DNA of 61,825 bases from positions 1 through 61,825 of the forward strand of contig JACOSL010000056.1 of NCBI GenBank assembly GCA_016179045.1. The letters are read 5' to 3'. Below, in pieces: positions 15,954 to 23,995 of this stretch. The notes beneath the pieces were generated by a model. The model did no database searches. It was not told the origin of the DNA and saw nothing but the letters and a program-made list of their open reading frames with translations. Numbering within the stretch: position 1 is the first letter of the stretch; every line of letters starts with the position of its first letter. Source of the stretch: Fimbriimonas ginsengisoli (GTDB taxonomy: Bacteria > Armatimonadota > Fimbriimonadia > Fimbriimonadales > Fimbriimonadaceae). The translations under genes and the position numbers were made by a program.

Positions 15954-16829
15954 ATGCCTAAGCTCGTGTGGTTGAACGGCGAAGTCTCGCCCATGGATCA
16001 GGCGGTCACGAGCGTTGCCGACCACGCTCATCTCTACGGCGACGGCCTCTTCGAGGGGATTCGAATCTACGCAGGCCGGATATTCAAGCTCGACGAGCAC
16101 CTCGCCCGGCTGTACCACGGCATCGCCTACCTCGGCTACGAGATGCGCATGACCCAGGCCGACCTGCGCGCGACGGTGCTCGACGTTGCCCGCCAAGCCG
16201 CCATCCAGGACGGCTACATCCGCCTCAACGTCACCCGTGGCACCGGCCTCGGCCTCGATCCCAAGAACATCAACCGCACGCCCAACGTGATGGTCATGGT
16301 CTCGACCCTGTCGCTCTATCCGCCCGAGGCGTATGAGATCGGGCTGAACGTGGTCACCACTTCGCTCCGCGTGATCCCGCCCGACGCGCTCGATCCGCGA
16401 GTCAAGGCGATCGGCCGCTACGTCGCCAATATCCTCGCCAAGCAGGAGGCGAACCGCCAGGGCGCGGGCGAAGGCCTGATGCTCAACCATCAGGGCCAGA
16501 TCGCCGAGTGCACCGGCGACAACGTGTTCTTCGTCCAGAACGGGCGCATCCGCACGCCCCACCTTTCGAGCGGGGCTTTGGGCGGCATCACCCGCCAAAC
16601 CGCGATCGACCTCGCGCGCGAAGCGGGCTACACGGTCACAGAAGAGGTTTTGACCCCGTTCGACGTGTTCACCGCCGACGAGGCGTTCCTTACCGGCACC
16701 GCGGCCGAGATCATCGGCATGGTGGGTCTGGATGGTCGCAAGCTCGGCTGCGGCACCCCCGGGCCCGTCACGCGCGACCTGATGGCGCGGTTCAAAGAGC
16801 ACACGAAGACGGGAGTGCCTTTCGCTTGA
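15954..16829 (+). CDS. ilvE: Branched-chain amino acid aminotransferase
   Basis: Fold-type IV PLP enzyme of 291 residues for the last step of leucine, isoleucine and valine synthesis. Evidence: N-terminal WLNGEVSPMDQAVTSVADHA, the YGDGLFEGIRIY active-site block (about 28-39), the PLP lysine in PRVKAIGRYVANILAK, ECTGDNVFFV and the C-terminal FLTGTAAEI. All are canonical for IlvE/DAAA proteins; D-amino-acid aminotransferase or aminodeoxychorismate lyase are less likely. Its last 4 nt (TTGA) overlap the start of the zinc protein gene. Confidence 0.9.
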   Translation: MPKLVWLNGEVSPMDQAVTSVADHAHLYGDGLFEGIRIYAGRIFKLDEHLARLYHGIAYLGYEMRMTQADLRATVLDVARQAAIQDGYIRLNVTRGTGLGLDPKNINRTPNVMVMVSTLSLYPPEAYEIGLNVVTTSLRVIPPDALDPRVKAIGRYVANILAKQEANRQGAGEGLMLNHQGQIAECTGDNVFFVQNGRIRTPHLSSGALGGITRQTAIDLAREAGYTVTEEVLTPFDVFTADEAFLTGTAAEIIGMVGLDGRKLGCGTPGPVTRDLMARFKEHTKTGVPFA

Positions 16830-17110
16830 GGCTTTGCGCCGAGTGCGGACGTCCCGCCTCGTTGCGCTCGGTCCGGTCCGGCGAAGAAAGCTGGCTCTGC
16901 CCGCGTTGCGCCGATCGCTTGGCGGTGGTGTTTCCGATCGGCTCGTTTTTGGCGTCGCTTCCCGAACCTGAGAGGCCGCCGAGCGCGTGCCCGGGTTGCG
17001 GGATGCCGCAGGGCGAGTGGCGTCGCACCGGGCTGGTCGGCTGCCCCGTGTGCTACGAGGCGTTTAGGGAAGAACTTTTCGCGGCGGCGACGGGCGGCGC
17101 GGCTTCGTAG
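16826..17110 (+). CDS. Small zinc-ribbon protein, McsA/UvrB-motif-like
   Basis: 94 residues with three cysteine pairs: LCAECGRP at the N-terminus, LCPRCADR, and CPGCGMPQGEWRRTGLVGC followed by PVCYEAFREEL. The last block matches the N-terminal zinc repeat of McsA, the activator of the protein-arginine kinase McsB (C-P-x-C-G ... G-x-x-G-C-x-x-C-Y-x-x-F). The C-terminal UvrB/UvrC helix pair of full McsA is absent. The TTG start overlaps the stop of the aminotransferase gene, so the two are co-translated. No mcsB or clpC is in the window, so the target is unknown. Confidence 0.72.
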   Translation: MRLCAECGRPASLRSVRSGEESWLCPRCADRLAVVFPIGSFLASLPEPERPPSACPGCGMPQGEWRRTGLVGCPVCYEAFREELFAAATGGAAS

Positions 17111-17373
17111 TAGTGTGGCGCTACTCCCTGCCGGGAACGACGGAGCGTGCTTCCCCTCTTCCCCTTGCGTGCAGGGGGAAGTCGCTCGAAGGCTTGCCGA
17201 GACCGGATGGAGGTGCGCCTGGCGTGGCTCCTTGTGGACGAACCTCCGCTTTACGGCGGAGAACCACCCCCCGGTTCGCTGGCGCTCACCGACCCCCGCC
17301 GTGAGGCAGGGGTGAAGTTACTTTTCTCTGGGTCGCTCGTGCCCTCCGGGCCCTCGCTCGCCGTTCTTGGCTC

Positions 17374-17395
17374 GGGACGCCATCCGTGGCGTCCC
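17374..17395. repeat. Perfect hairpin GGGACGCCA/TGGCGTCCC
   Basis: Nine-base arms around a TCCG loop. No T run follows on either strand, so it is not an obvious intrinsic terminator. The core GACGCCA...TGGCGTC is related to the hairpin at 17532-17551. Confidence 0.6.
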
Positions 17396-17531
17396 TCAGA
17401 TAGGCGAGCTTGTCGTCGCCCAATCCCTATGGTCTTGGGGGCTCGCCGGGACGTGATGGATGTGACTTCGGGCAACGCTCTTCAAACTGGCTTTGTGAGC
17501 GGCCCGCGCAATTGCTCTGCATGACCTCCGC

Positions 17532-17551
17532 CAACGCCAGGGATGGCGTTG
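17532..17551. repeat. Perfect hairpin CAACGCCA/TGGCGTTG
   Basis: Eight-base arms around GGGA. Read on the other strand the loop is TCCC, so this is a relative of the 17374 hairpin in opposite orientation. Confidence 0.6.
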
Positions 17552-17607
17552 CAAACAGAAGAGGTGAGCGAGTCCCGGGACGGGCGAGCGAACCAAGGAA
17601 AAACCAT

Positions 17608-17627
17608 CCCCTCCCTTGAGGGAGGGG
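17608..17627. repeat. Perfect hairpin CCCCTCCC/GGGAGGGG
   Basis: Eight-base arms around TTGA. It lies about 70 nt before the cysteine desulfurase start. A second purine-rich run (GGGGAGGG) follows immediately. Confidence 0.55.
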
Positions 17628-17694
17628 CAAGGGGAGGGTGGCGGTGCGTGGCGACGAACGCCGTGAGGACTCGCTTGAAGTACAACCATAGGCA

Positions 17695-18762
17695 GTGATC
17701 GAGCGCTACTTCGACAATGCGGCGACCACGCCGGTCGATCCGCGCGTGCGTGAGGAGATGCTGCCCTTCCTGGGCGAGGCGTTCGGCAACGCCAACAGCC
17801 TGCATGAGCCGGGGCGGCGCGCCCGCGCCGCGGTCGAACTCGCCCGTGAGAGGGTAGCGCGGCTGCTGGGCGCCGAAGACCCCAGTCAGATCGTGTTCGT
17901 GTCGGGGGCGACGGAGGCTAACAACTGGATACTAAACGCGTTTCCGAAGGCGGCGATCAGCCCCTTCGAGCACAGCTCCCTCTTCGACACCGCCCGCGCG
18001 CTTGGCCGAGCCGTCCTGCCAAACGAAGGTCTCAAGCTGCTTGGCCCGCCATGGCCGGTCGATCTGGTGAGCGTGATGGCGGTCAACAATGAAATCGGCG
18101 CACGTTGGGACGCAAGCAAGCACCGCCACCCCGGCGCAAGCCTGCACAGCGACATAACCCAGGCGGCGGGCAAGCTGCCGGTGAGCGTCGCCCCGCTCGA
18201 CTTTGCCTCCCTGAGCGGCCACAAGTTCCACGGCCCGAAGGGTATCGGCGCTTTGTACTCGCGCGAATCCCCTCCCCCTCCGATGCTGCTCGGCGGCGAG
18301 CAAGAGGGCGGCTTCCGCGCGGGCACCCTCAACGTTCCCGCTATCGTGGGCATGGGGGCGGCGGCGCAGATCGCCCTTGACGAAATGGACAACGACCTGC
18401 AAACTGCGCAAGCCTGCCGCGCGGCCGTCCTCGGTGCGTTAGAGGGCTGCACGGAAATGCGCGTCAATGGCGGCGAAAGCCCATCGCCTTACATCCTGAG
18501 CCTGAGCTTCAGAGGCGTGGTAGGCGAAACGCTCGTCATCGAGGCCGACCAGGCGGGATTCGCGATCAGCAGCGGCGCGGCTTGCAGCAGCCGCTCCACC
18601 GAGCCGAGCCACGTGATGACCGCCCTGGGAATAGAACCAGATTGGCTGAAGGGCACGGTCAGAATCAGCTTCGGGAGGTATAATAAGGAGTCCTCCTCAA
18701 GCGAACTCGGCCTGTCGTTGCGCCGTAGCGTCGAACGGTTACGGGCAATGCGAGCGTCGTAG
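17695..18762 (+). CDS. Cysteine desulfurase (IscS/NifS class)
   Basis: PLP enzyme of 355 residues that takes sulfur from cysteine for Fe-S clusters and tRNA thiolation. The start MIERYFDNAATTPVDPRV is typical, and SGATEANN is intact. The PLP lysine lies in LSGHKFHGPKGIGALY, and the persulfide-carrying cysteine in SSGAACSSRS (about 290-299), with the long-loop arrangement of group I IscS/NifS. GTG start at 17695. The protein is slightly shorter than E. coli IscS (404). No iscU or thiI is adjacent; the housekeeping sigma factor gene follows after 243 nt. Confidence 0.9.
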   Translation: MIERYFDNAATTPVDPRVREEMLPFLGEAFGNANSLHEPGRRARAAVELARERVARLLGAEDPSQIVFVSGATEANNWILNAFPKAAISPFEHSSLFDTARALGRAVLPNEGLKLLGPPWPVDLVSVMAVNNEIGARWDASKHRHPGASLHSDITQAAGKLPVSVAPLDFASLSGHKFHGPKGIGALYSRESPPPPMLLGGEQEGGFRAGTLNVPAIVGMGAAAQIALDEMDNDLQTAQACRAAVLGALEGCTEMRVNGGESPSPYILSLSFRGVVGETLVIEADQAGFAISSGAACSSRSTEPSHVMTALGIEPDWLKGTVRISFGRYNKESSSSELGLSLRRSVERLRAMRAS

Positions 18763-19005
18763 GTCGGGCTGAAACGTTTCCCCCTTGGCTGGGCGTCCTA
18801 TTGAAGGCCGGTTGAGCCGTGCTACCACAAGGCATAACCGACGCCGACTTGACGCCGCAGACGATCCGTGATACCGTGTTCCTGCGGGAGAACAAAACGA
18901 TTTGCCCAGGAAGGGATATCGAAGCATTCGCCTAATCGTAGAAAGAAGGGCGGATGTTTTCGCGTCGGAGGCACCTTTTGGGCGCCTCGGAGGTTATTGA
19001 GATAA

Positions 19006-20049
19006 ATGTCGATGGATAACGGACTGGTGACTCCACCGCGGAGGGGCCGGGCGATCACAGTGAGAACGCCCGGAAGGCACCCCTTTGTCGAGCCGGGGGC
19101 CGGTCCCGTGGTGGACGACTTCCACGCGGAGCCTGCCGACGACGATCTGCTCGAGCTCGACGGTGTGGAAGAGGAGGAAGAGAATGCCGACGCGCCGGTC
19201 GTACACGACGACTCGGAAGAGCTCGAGATGTGGATGCGGCAGACGCGCCGCGCCCAGCTGCTCACCCCCGAGCAAGAAGTCGACCTCGCCCGCAAAGTGC
19301 AGGCAGGCAGCATGTTCGCCAAGAAGGTGCTCATCGAGTCCAACCTTCGGCTTGTCGTCAGCATCGCCAAGAAGTACAACGCGCGCGGCATCCCGCTCGC
19401 GGACCTAATTCAGGAAGGCAACCTGGGCCTAATTCGCGCGGTCGAAAAGTTCGACTGGCGCAAGGGCTTCCGCTTCAGCACCTACGCGACGTGGTGGATC
19501 CGGCGCGCGATCGCTCGCGCCATCATCAACCAGGGCCGCACCATCCGCATCCCGGTGTACGTGGCCGAATTGATCAACAAGGTGGTAAAGACCGCGTCGC
19601 GGCTCCAGCAGGAGTTGCAGCGCGAGGCTACCGAGGAGGAGATTTCTCGGGAGGTCGGGCTTTCGATCGACCGTGTGCGCGAGATGATGCGCGTGGCCGT
19701 GGAGCCGATCTCGCTCGAAACCCCGGTGGGCGAAAAGGACAACAGCTCGATCGGCGACTTCGTGCACAGCACGAACATGCCGAACCCGGGCGATGTGACC
19801 TGGACCCTCATCCGGCGCGAGGAGATCGACGGCATCCTCGGCCGTCTGACTGGCCGCGAGCGTGATGTAGTTCGCCTTCGTTTCGGGCTGGACGACGGTC
19901 GTAGCCGCACCCTCGAAGAGGTTGGCACCGAGCTGAACGTGACCCGAGAGCGGGTCCGCCAGATCGAACTGCGTGCGATGAAGAAGCTGCGCCATATCGG
20001 CCAGGAACTGGCGGCGCAGGGCTTCACGATTACACCCGTACCAACCTAG
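19006..20049 (+). CDS. rpoD: Principal RNA polymerase sigma factor (RpoD/SigA)
   Basis: Housekeeping sigma-70 of 347 residues. An acidic N-terminal extension ([14 protein letters not shown]) stands where region 1.1 would be. Region 1.2/2.1 begins near [15 protein letters not shown], and region 2.3-2.4 reads [20 protein letters not shown], the -10 recognition helix of group 1 factors. Region 3 spans [15 protein letters not shown]. Region 4.2 with the -35 helix-turn-helix is [20 protein letters not shown]. The ATG at 19006 lies 13 nt after GGAGG; an in-frame ATG two codons on is equally possible. Leader of 243 nt upstream. A hairpin terminator follows the stop. Confidence 0.94.
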   Translation: MSMDNGLVTPPRRGRAITVRTPGRHPFVEPGAGPVVDDFHAEPADDDLLELDGVEEEEENADAPVVHDDSEELEMWMRQTRRAQLLTPEQEVDLARKVQAGSMFAKKVLIESNLRLVVSIAKKYNARGIPLADLIQEGNLGLIRAVEKFDWRKGFRFSTYATWWIRRAIARAIINQGRTIRIPVYVAELINKVVKTASRLQQELQREATEEEISREVGLSIDRVREMMRVAVEPISLETPVGEKDNSSIGDFVHSTNMPNPGDVTWTLIRREEIDGILGRLTGRERDVVRLRFGLDDGRSRTLEEVGTELNVTRERVRQIELRAMKKLRHIGQELAAQGFTITPVPT

Positions 20050-20071
20050 GCCCGCCCCGACGTCCAAGCGC

Positions 20072-20105
20072 GCTTGCCGCATTTGACTGCGGGCAAGCCC
20101 CTTTT
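20072..20105 (+). terminator. Intrinsic terminator after rpoD
   Basis: Stem GCTTGCCGCA (20072-20081), loop TTTGAC, and TGCGGGCAAGC (20088-20098) with one bulged G, followed by CCC and TTTT. It lies 22 nt after the sigma factor stop. Confidence 0.7.
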
Positions 20106-20288
20106 CGCTGCCCTGTCGGTGAAAGTACTTGCATTATTACGGGCTTCTCAAGTACGATACGCCAAGAGACGCGAGACAAGAACCCTGTCGTGGCCAGAAC
20201 ATCCGGCCGCGGCTTGATCTGTTTACGGGCCGCTTCACCGATGGCGCGCCGCTGAGCGTCCCCAAGCATGCTCACGTCTCGGTGAACC

Positions 20289-20774
20289 ATGGACAAAGAC
20301 AGGTCGATCAGAGTCCCGACCGCGGAACTAGCGAAACTCGAATTCCTCGTCGGCGACTTCACCGGCATCGAAACTCTGTATCCGCCGGGCAACGGCGACC
20401 CAATCACGTTGCGCAGCATAATCTCGGGAGAGTGGGATAGCCGCGATCGTTTTATGCGGCTTCATTTCCTCGGGATCATCCCCGATCGCATTTACCGCAG
20501 CCAGCTTTGGATCATTACCGCCCGCGAAGCTGGCGATTACGGGCTGTGGATCTTCGCCAACGACGATCATGAGCCCGGAATGGCCACCGGCACAATCGAG
20601 GATGGCAGTATTGTCTTCACCGGCCAACCGAGAGAGACCGAGTGGGGGCTCCAGCGCTTTCGCTTTCGCTACACGCGGGAGGGCACAGATACGTTCAGTT
20701 GCCTCGGAGAAATCTGGCATCCAGCCGGATACCGCCTCTTCCAGTCGGCGAGTTACCGGCGCGAATCCCCTTAG
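20289..20774 (+). CDS. Lipocalin-like protein, DUF1579-type
   Basis: 161-residue cytoplasmic protein. The N-terminal LEFLVGDFTGIETLYPPG resembles the L-x-x-L-V-G-x-W/F-x-G opening of DUF1579 proteins. The rest alternates short strands (GEWDSRDRFMRLHFLG, WGLQRFRFRYTREGTDTF, LGEIWHPAGYRLFQSASY) as expected for a beta-barrel that might hold a small ligand. Function unknown. The start ATG has no strong ribosome site, and the 239 nt before it contain only the rpoD terminator and an inverted repeat GTACTTG/CAAGTAC (20125-20155). Confidence 0.65.
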   Translation: MDKDRSIRVPTAELAKLEFLVGDFTGIETLYPPGNGDPITLRSIISGEWDSRDRFMRLHFLGIIPDRIYRSQLWIITAREAGDYGLWIFANDDHEPGMATGTIEDGSIVFTGQPRETEWGLQRFRFRYTREGTDTFSCLGEIWHPAGYRLFQSASYRRESP

Positions 20775-20869
20775 CATCGAGCGGCTTGGCCGAACAATGA
20801 GCCTAAACCCCTCGTCAGAATGGTGGACGCTTGGCTGTAGCCTGGCCCCAGTGGGAGGAGAGGTTCGCG

Positions 20870-21082
20870 ATGGCGATGAAGTGGGATAAGGTTCAAATCG
20901 CCGATCCCAAGCATGAGTTCGCTCACGGAATGGTCTATAGGGCCAAGGTTCCCGGTGGGTGGTTGATTACGGTGTTCTGGTTCATTGGCAATCCTGGCGG
21001 CCCGGCCATCTGCTTCTACCCGGACCCGGAGCACACCTGGGACGGCGGAACGCTGGATATGCCCGAGCACCTCCCCACTTAA
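20870..21082 (+). CDS. Small hypothetical protein
   Basis: 70 residues, unknown family. The sequence (MAMKWDKVQIADPKHEF; GGWLITVFWFIGNPGGP; CFYPDPEHTWDGGTLDM) looks like a compact beta domain and is not low complexity. The ATG at 20870 follows GGAGGAGA by about 8 nt, which is a strong site and decides the start; the frame is open 39 nt further upstream without a better one. No membrane segment is convincing. Confidence 0.6.
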   Translation: MAMKWDKVQIADPKHEFAHGMVYRAKVPGGWLITVFWFIGNPGGPAICFYPDPEHTWDGGTLDMPEHLPT

Positions 21083-21110
21083 GGGAGATGACTGTGCGCG
21101 AGCCGGGGAC

Positions 21111-22610
21111 CTAGGCTGACGTGTTGCGAAAGCCGTCGGCGCGCCCCCAGGCGCCGTCCGTGAGTTGGGGCGCCGCCGAGACACCACTTTGGGCTAAGGG
21201 TTGATCGGAGACCGCACCCAGTTCGGGCGGCACGGCCCTCGCCCCGGTCCAACCGTCGAATTCTCGTTCAAGGAAGCCCGTATCGAAGCGGCCGGCCCTA
21301 AAATCGGGATGATCGAGGACGTCCAGCACGTACCCGATATTGCTCCTGACCCCGAGGATATGAAAATCCAGCAGCGCCTGGCGAAGACGGTCGATCGCGC
21401 TCGGCCGGTTCGGCGCGTGGGCAATCACTTTGGCAAGCAGCGAGTCGTAATACCGCGAAACGGTCGCGGCCGCCCCAAAGCCGGTGTCGACGCGAAGGCC
21501 GGGGCCCTTAGGCTCGGCCCAGGCGAGGATCTTGCCGGAGCTCGGCAAGAATCCATGGGCGGGGTCCTCCGCGACGATGCGTGCCTCGATCGCGTGGCCG
21601 GAAAGAGCCGCCCTGTCACCATCCAAGAGGGCCGGATCGAGGTCGAGACACTCGCCCGAGGCGATCCTGAGCTGCCACTGAACGAGGTCCTCGCCAACCA
21701 CCATCTCCGTAACCGGATGCTCGACCTGCAGACGCGCATTGACTTCGAGAAAGTACAGTTCGCCCGTCGCCTCGTCGAGCATGAACTCCACGGTACCGGC
21801 TCCGACATAGCCCGATGCGCTCACGAGGGCTGCGGCTGCCGCGCGCATCCGCTCCCAAAGGTCGGCTGTCATTGCCGGCGAGGGCGATTCCTCCAACAGC
21901 TTTTGGTGGCGGCGCTGAAGCGAGCACTCGCGCTCGAAAAGGCACGCCACGTGCCCGTGCCGGTCGGCGAGCACTTGGGTTTCGAGGTGCCGGGGCCGGT
22001 CGATCAGCTTCTCCACCATCATCTGGCCATCGCCGAAGGCGCTTTCCGCCTCCTCGGAGGCAAGCCTAAGGGCATGATCGAACTCGCTCGCGTGGCGCAA
22101 GATCCGCATTCCTCTGCCGCCACCGCCCGCCGAGGCCTTCAAGACGACGGGGTAGCCGATGCGATCGGCTGCCTCTCGCAACGCCTTTGGGCTCGCGCCG
22201 AGCTCAAAGTAACCTGGAGTGATGGGAACGCCAGCACCGACCGCAAGCCGCTTCGCTTCGATCTTGGCGCCGAGGAGTCGCATAGCCGAAGCTGGCGGAC
22301 CTACAAAGATCAGGCCCGCCTTCTCGCAAGCCTCCGCGAATTCCGCGCGCTCGCTGAGGAAGCCGTAGCCGGGATGAACCGCATCGCACCCAGTGCGCTT
22401 GGCCACCTCGACAATCCTGGTCGCGTTAAGATAGCTCGCCTCCGGCTCCGGCGGCCCGATCGGCTCCGCCGCATCGGCCATGGAGACGTGCAGCGAGGCT
22501 TGATCGGCCTCGGAGAACACCGCCACCGTGCGAATCCCCATCTCCCGGGCGGCACGGATCACCCGCACGGCGATCTCTCCGCGATTGGCGACTAGCAGCG
22601 ACCGGATCAC
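21111..22610 (-). CDS. Biotin carboxylase subunit of an acyl-CoA carboxylase
   Basis: ATP-grasp enzyme of 499 residues that carboxylates biotin. Full biotin carboxylase domain: LLVANRGEIAVRVIRAAREM, HPGYGFLSE, the glycine-rich ATP loop KASAGGGGRGMR, ECSLQRRHQKLLEE, FLEVNARLQVEHPVTEM. After about residue 450 the sequence is a short non-conserved tail; the biotin attachment motif (A-M-K-M) is absent, so a separate biotin carrier is needed. Overlap of 4 nt with the upstream enoyl-CoA hydratase gene, which resembles LiuC, points to 3-methylcrotonyl-CoA carboxylase, alpha part. AccC for fatty acid synthesis is the alternative. Confidence 0.85.
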   Translation of the reverse strand: MIRSLLVANRGEIAVRVIRAAREMGIRTVAVFSEADQASLHVSMADAAEPIGPPEPEASYLNATRIVEVAKRTGCDAVHPGYGFLSERAEFAEACEKAGLIFVGPPASAMRLLGAKIEAKRLAVGAGVPITPGYFELGASPKALREAADRIGYPVVLKASAGGGGRGMRILRHASEFDHALRLASEEAESAFGDGQMMVEKLIDRPRHLETQVLADRHGHVACLFERECSLQRRHQKLLEESPSPAMTADLWERMRAAAAALVSASGYVGAGTVEFMLDEATGELYFLEVNARLQVEHPVTEMVVGEDLVQWQLRIASGECLDLDPALLDGDRAALSGHAIEARIVAEDPAHGFLPSSGKILAWAEPKGPGLRVDTGFGAAATVSRYYDSLLAKVIAHAPNRPSAIDRLRQALLDFHILGVRSNIGYVLDVLDHPDFRAGRFDTGFLEREFDGWTGARAVPPELGAVSDQPLAQSGVSAAPQLTDGAWGRADGFRNTSA

Positions 22611-23386
22611 GCGCGCTGCGCCGGCTCCGCTTCCAGCTCGTCGACGAACGTAGCCTTGCGCTTTTCGAGAAAGGCGGCCACCCCTTCCCTACCTTCTTTG
22701 CTAGCCCGCGCTCGCGCCAGCCGGCGGGCGCACTCGTCGAGCGTCAGGTCGCCGTCAAGAACGAGGTGCTTGGCCGCGCGAACTGCCTCCGGCCCCGAAG
22801 CCAGCACGTGGCGAAGTTTGCGATCAACCGCCGCTGCCAGTTCGCCGACCGCGACCACTTCGTGGACGAGTCCAATGTTAAGGGCGTGGGCGGAATCGAA
22901 TGGCTCACCCGTGACAAAGAGGGCTCGCGCGTGCCCTGCGCCAATTTTGGGGATCACGAAACCGGAGATCGTGCCCGGAATTAGCCCGAGCTTCACCTCG
23001 CTGAACGCGAACTTGGCGTCGGCCGCCGCGATCGCTATATCGGCCGCCGCCACAAGCCCACATCCCCCACCATAAGCGGCTCCCTGCACCGCCGCGATGA
23101 CCGCCGCCGGGCATTCGGCCACCGCCTTGAACAGGCGACCCAAATGCATCGCGTCGCGCACGTTCTCCTCGTCCGTGTATTGCGACGCCTTGCGCATCCA
23201 TTCGAGGTCGCCTCCGGCACAGAACGAAGGGCCATTCCCTGCCAGCACCACCGCGCGCACCCCCGCGGGCGTCTGCCGGAAAGCCTGGGTGAGGACGGAA
23301 ATGAGCTCGTCGTTGAAGGCGTTGCGCACCTCTGGCCTGTCAAGGGTCAGATGCAGGACGGCCCCGCGCACCTCGGATAGAAGCAT
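22607..23386 (-). CDS. Enoyl-CoA hydratase family, methylglutaconyl-CoA hydratase-like
   Basis: Crotonase-fold protein of 259 residues. The oxyanion-hole block SFCAGGDLEWMRKASQYTDE and the second block GAAYGGGCGLVAAADIAIA are intact, with FSEVKLGLIPGTISGFVIPKI following. The D-L-x-W-M ... Y-x-x-E-E-N arrangement resembles methylglutaconyl-CoA hydratase (LiuC) of leucine degradation more than a generic hydratase. Its stop overlaps the start of the biotin carboxylase gene by 4 nt, consistent with consecutive steps 3-methylcrotonyl-CoA to HMG-CoA. Upstream is a CATAAT (23394-23399) 7 nt before the ATG, suggesting a leaderless transcript. Confidence 0.82.
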   Translation of the reverse strand: MLLSEVRGAVLHLTLDRPEVRNAFNDELISVLTQAFRQTPAGVRAVVLAGNGPSFCAGGDLEWMRKASQYTDEENVRDAMHLGRLFKAVAECPAAVIAAVQGAAYGGGCGLVAAADIAIAAADAKFAFSEVKLGLIPGTISGFVIPKIGAGHARALFVTGEPFDSAHALNIGLVHEVVAVGELAAAVDRKLRHVLASGPEAVRAAKHLVLDGDLTLDECARRLARARASKEGREGVAAFLEKRKATFVDELEAEPAQRA

Positions 23387-23467
23387 GGCTGGGATTATGC
23401 GCGATGGGGCCGGGACCTTCCCGCCCCGGCCCCATCCGCATCTTCAGGAGTTGATGCTAGAGGCGGC

Positions 23468-23932
23468 TTAGCCGCCCTTGCTTAAACCCTTGCCTTGGTC
23501 CTTGTCCTTGCCCCACTTCTCCTTCATTTCTTCACGCACCCGCCTCATCTCTACCTTGAACTTCCTTTGCTGGTCAGGCGTGAGGATCGCCATGAGCCCC
23601 TGGTGGTGGGCCTTCATAATGTCGCGCATCTTTCCGCGAAAGGCGGACATGTCTTTGCCCGCCTTGCGAGCTTCCTGCATCTCCTTCCGAAGCTCAGTCG
23701 CATCGGCCTTGGTTTTCTTGTCGAGATCGCGAACCTTCTCCCACTGGTCCTTCGAGAGGTCCAGCTTCTGGAGAACGCGCTTCTCGATCTCCTCAAGCCG
23801 GTTGACGCCAGGGCGCGGGCCTGCCTTCTCGCCGACCTTGCCCCCAGCGGGACCAGGACCCTGAGCGGCGGCGAACGAGGCGCAAGCGAGCATCAGGCCC
23901 GCCACTACGAAAATCGAAAGAGTCTTGTTCAT
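23468..23932 (-). CDS. Periplasmic Spy/CpxP-like helical protein
   Basis: 154 residues: signal peptide (MNKTLSIFVVAGLMLACASFAAA), a Gly/Pro-rich linker, then a highly charged all-helical domain (LQKLDLSKDQWEKVRDLDKK ... LTPDQQRKFKVEMRRV). Spy and CpxP contain paired L-T-x-x-Q motifs; here one copy (LTPDQQ) and one variant (LSKDQW) are seen at the right spacing. Such proteins act as ATP-independent chaperones or metal sensors. The role is inferred from fold only. Ribosome site AGGA/GGGAG lies just upstream. Confidence 0.7.
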   Translation of the reverse strand: MNKTLSIFVVAGLMLACASFAAAQGPGPAGGKVGEKAGPRPGVNRLEEIEKRVLQKLDLSKDQWEKVRDLDKKTKADATELRKEMQEARKAGKDMSAFRGKMRDIMKAHHQGLMAILTPDQQRKFKVEMRRVREEMKEKWGKDKDQGKGLSKGG

Positions 23933-23995
23933 GTCTCCCTATCCTATCTCCCTCAATGGGATTACCCTGCGATGACGCAGTCGGCCCTCCTTTGT

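Larger units (their letters stand above)
17111..17694. other. Gene-free hairpin-rich stretch
   Basis: No gene supported on either strand; the small frames present are not conserved-looking and overlap one another. The stretch is marked by three perfect palindromes with 4-nt loops, at 17374-17395, 17532-17551 and 17608-17627. Confidence 0.6.

Noticed and set aside
17113-17690. Several 60-125 codon frames in the hairpin-rich zone
   Set aside because: They overlap on both strands, run through perfect palindromes and have compositions dictated by repeats.
18679-18690. TATAAT-AAGGAG sequence near the end of the cysteine desulfurase gene
   Set aside because: It lies inside the coding frame in a conserved C-terminal region, and no gene starts just downstream.
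20125-20155. Inverted repeat GTACTTG/CAAGTAC with a 17-nt loop as a regulatory RNA
   Set aside because: Only 7 bp and no further structure; likely chance or a minor operator.
20129-20440. Plus-strand frame upstream of and overlapping the DUF1579-like gene
   Set aside because: No ribosome site and no conserved features; the overlapping gene at 20289 reads as a plausible domain.
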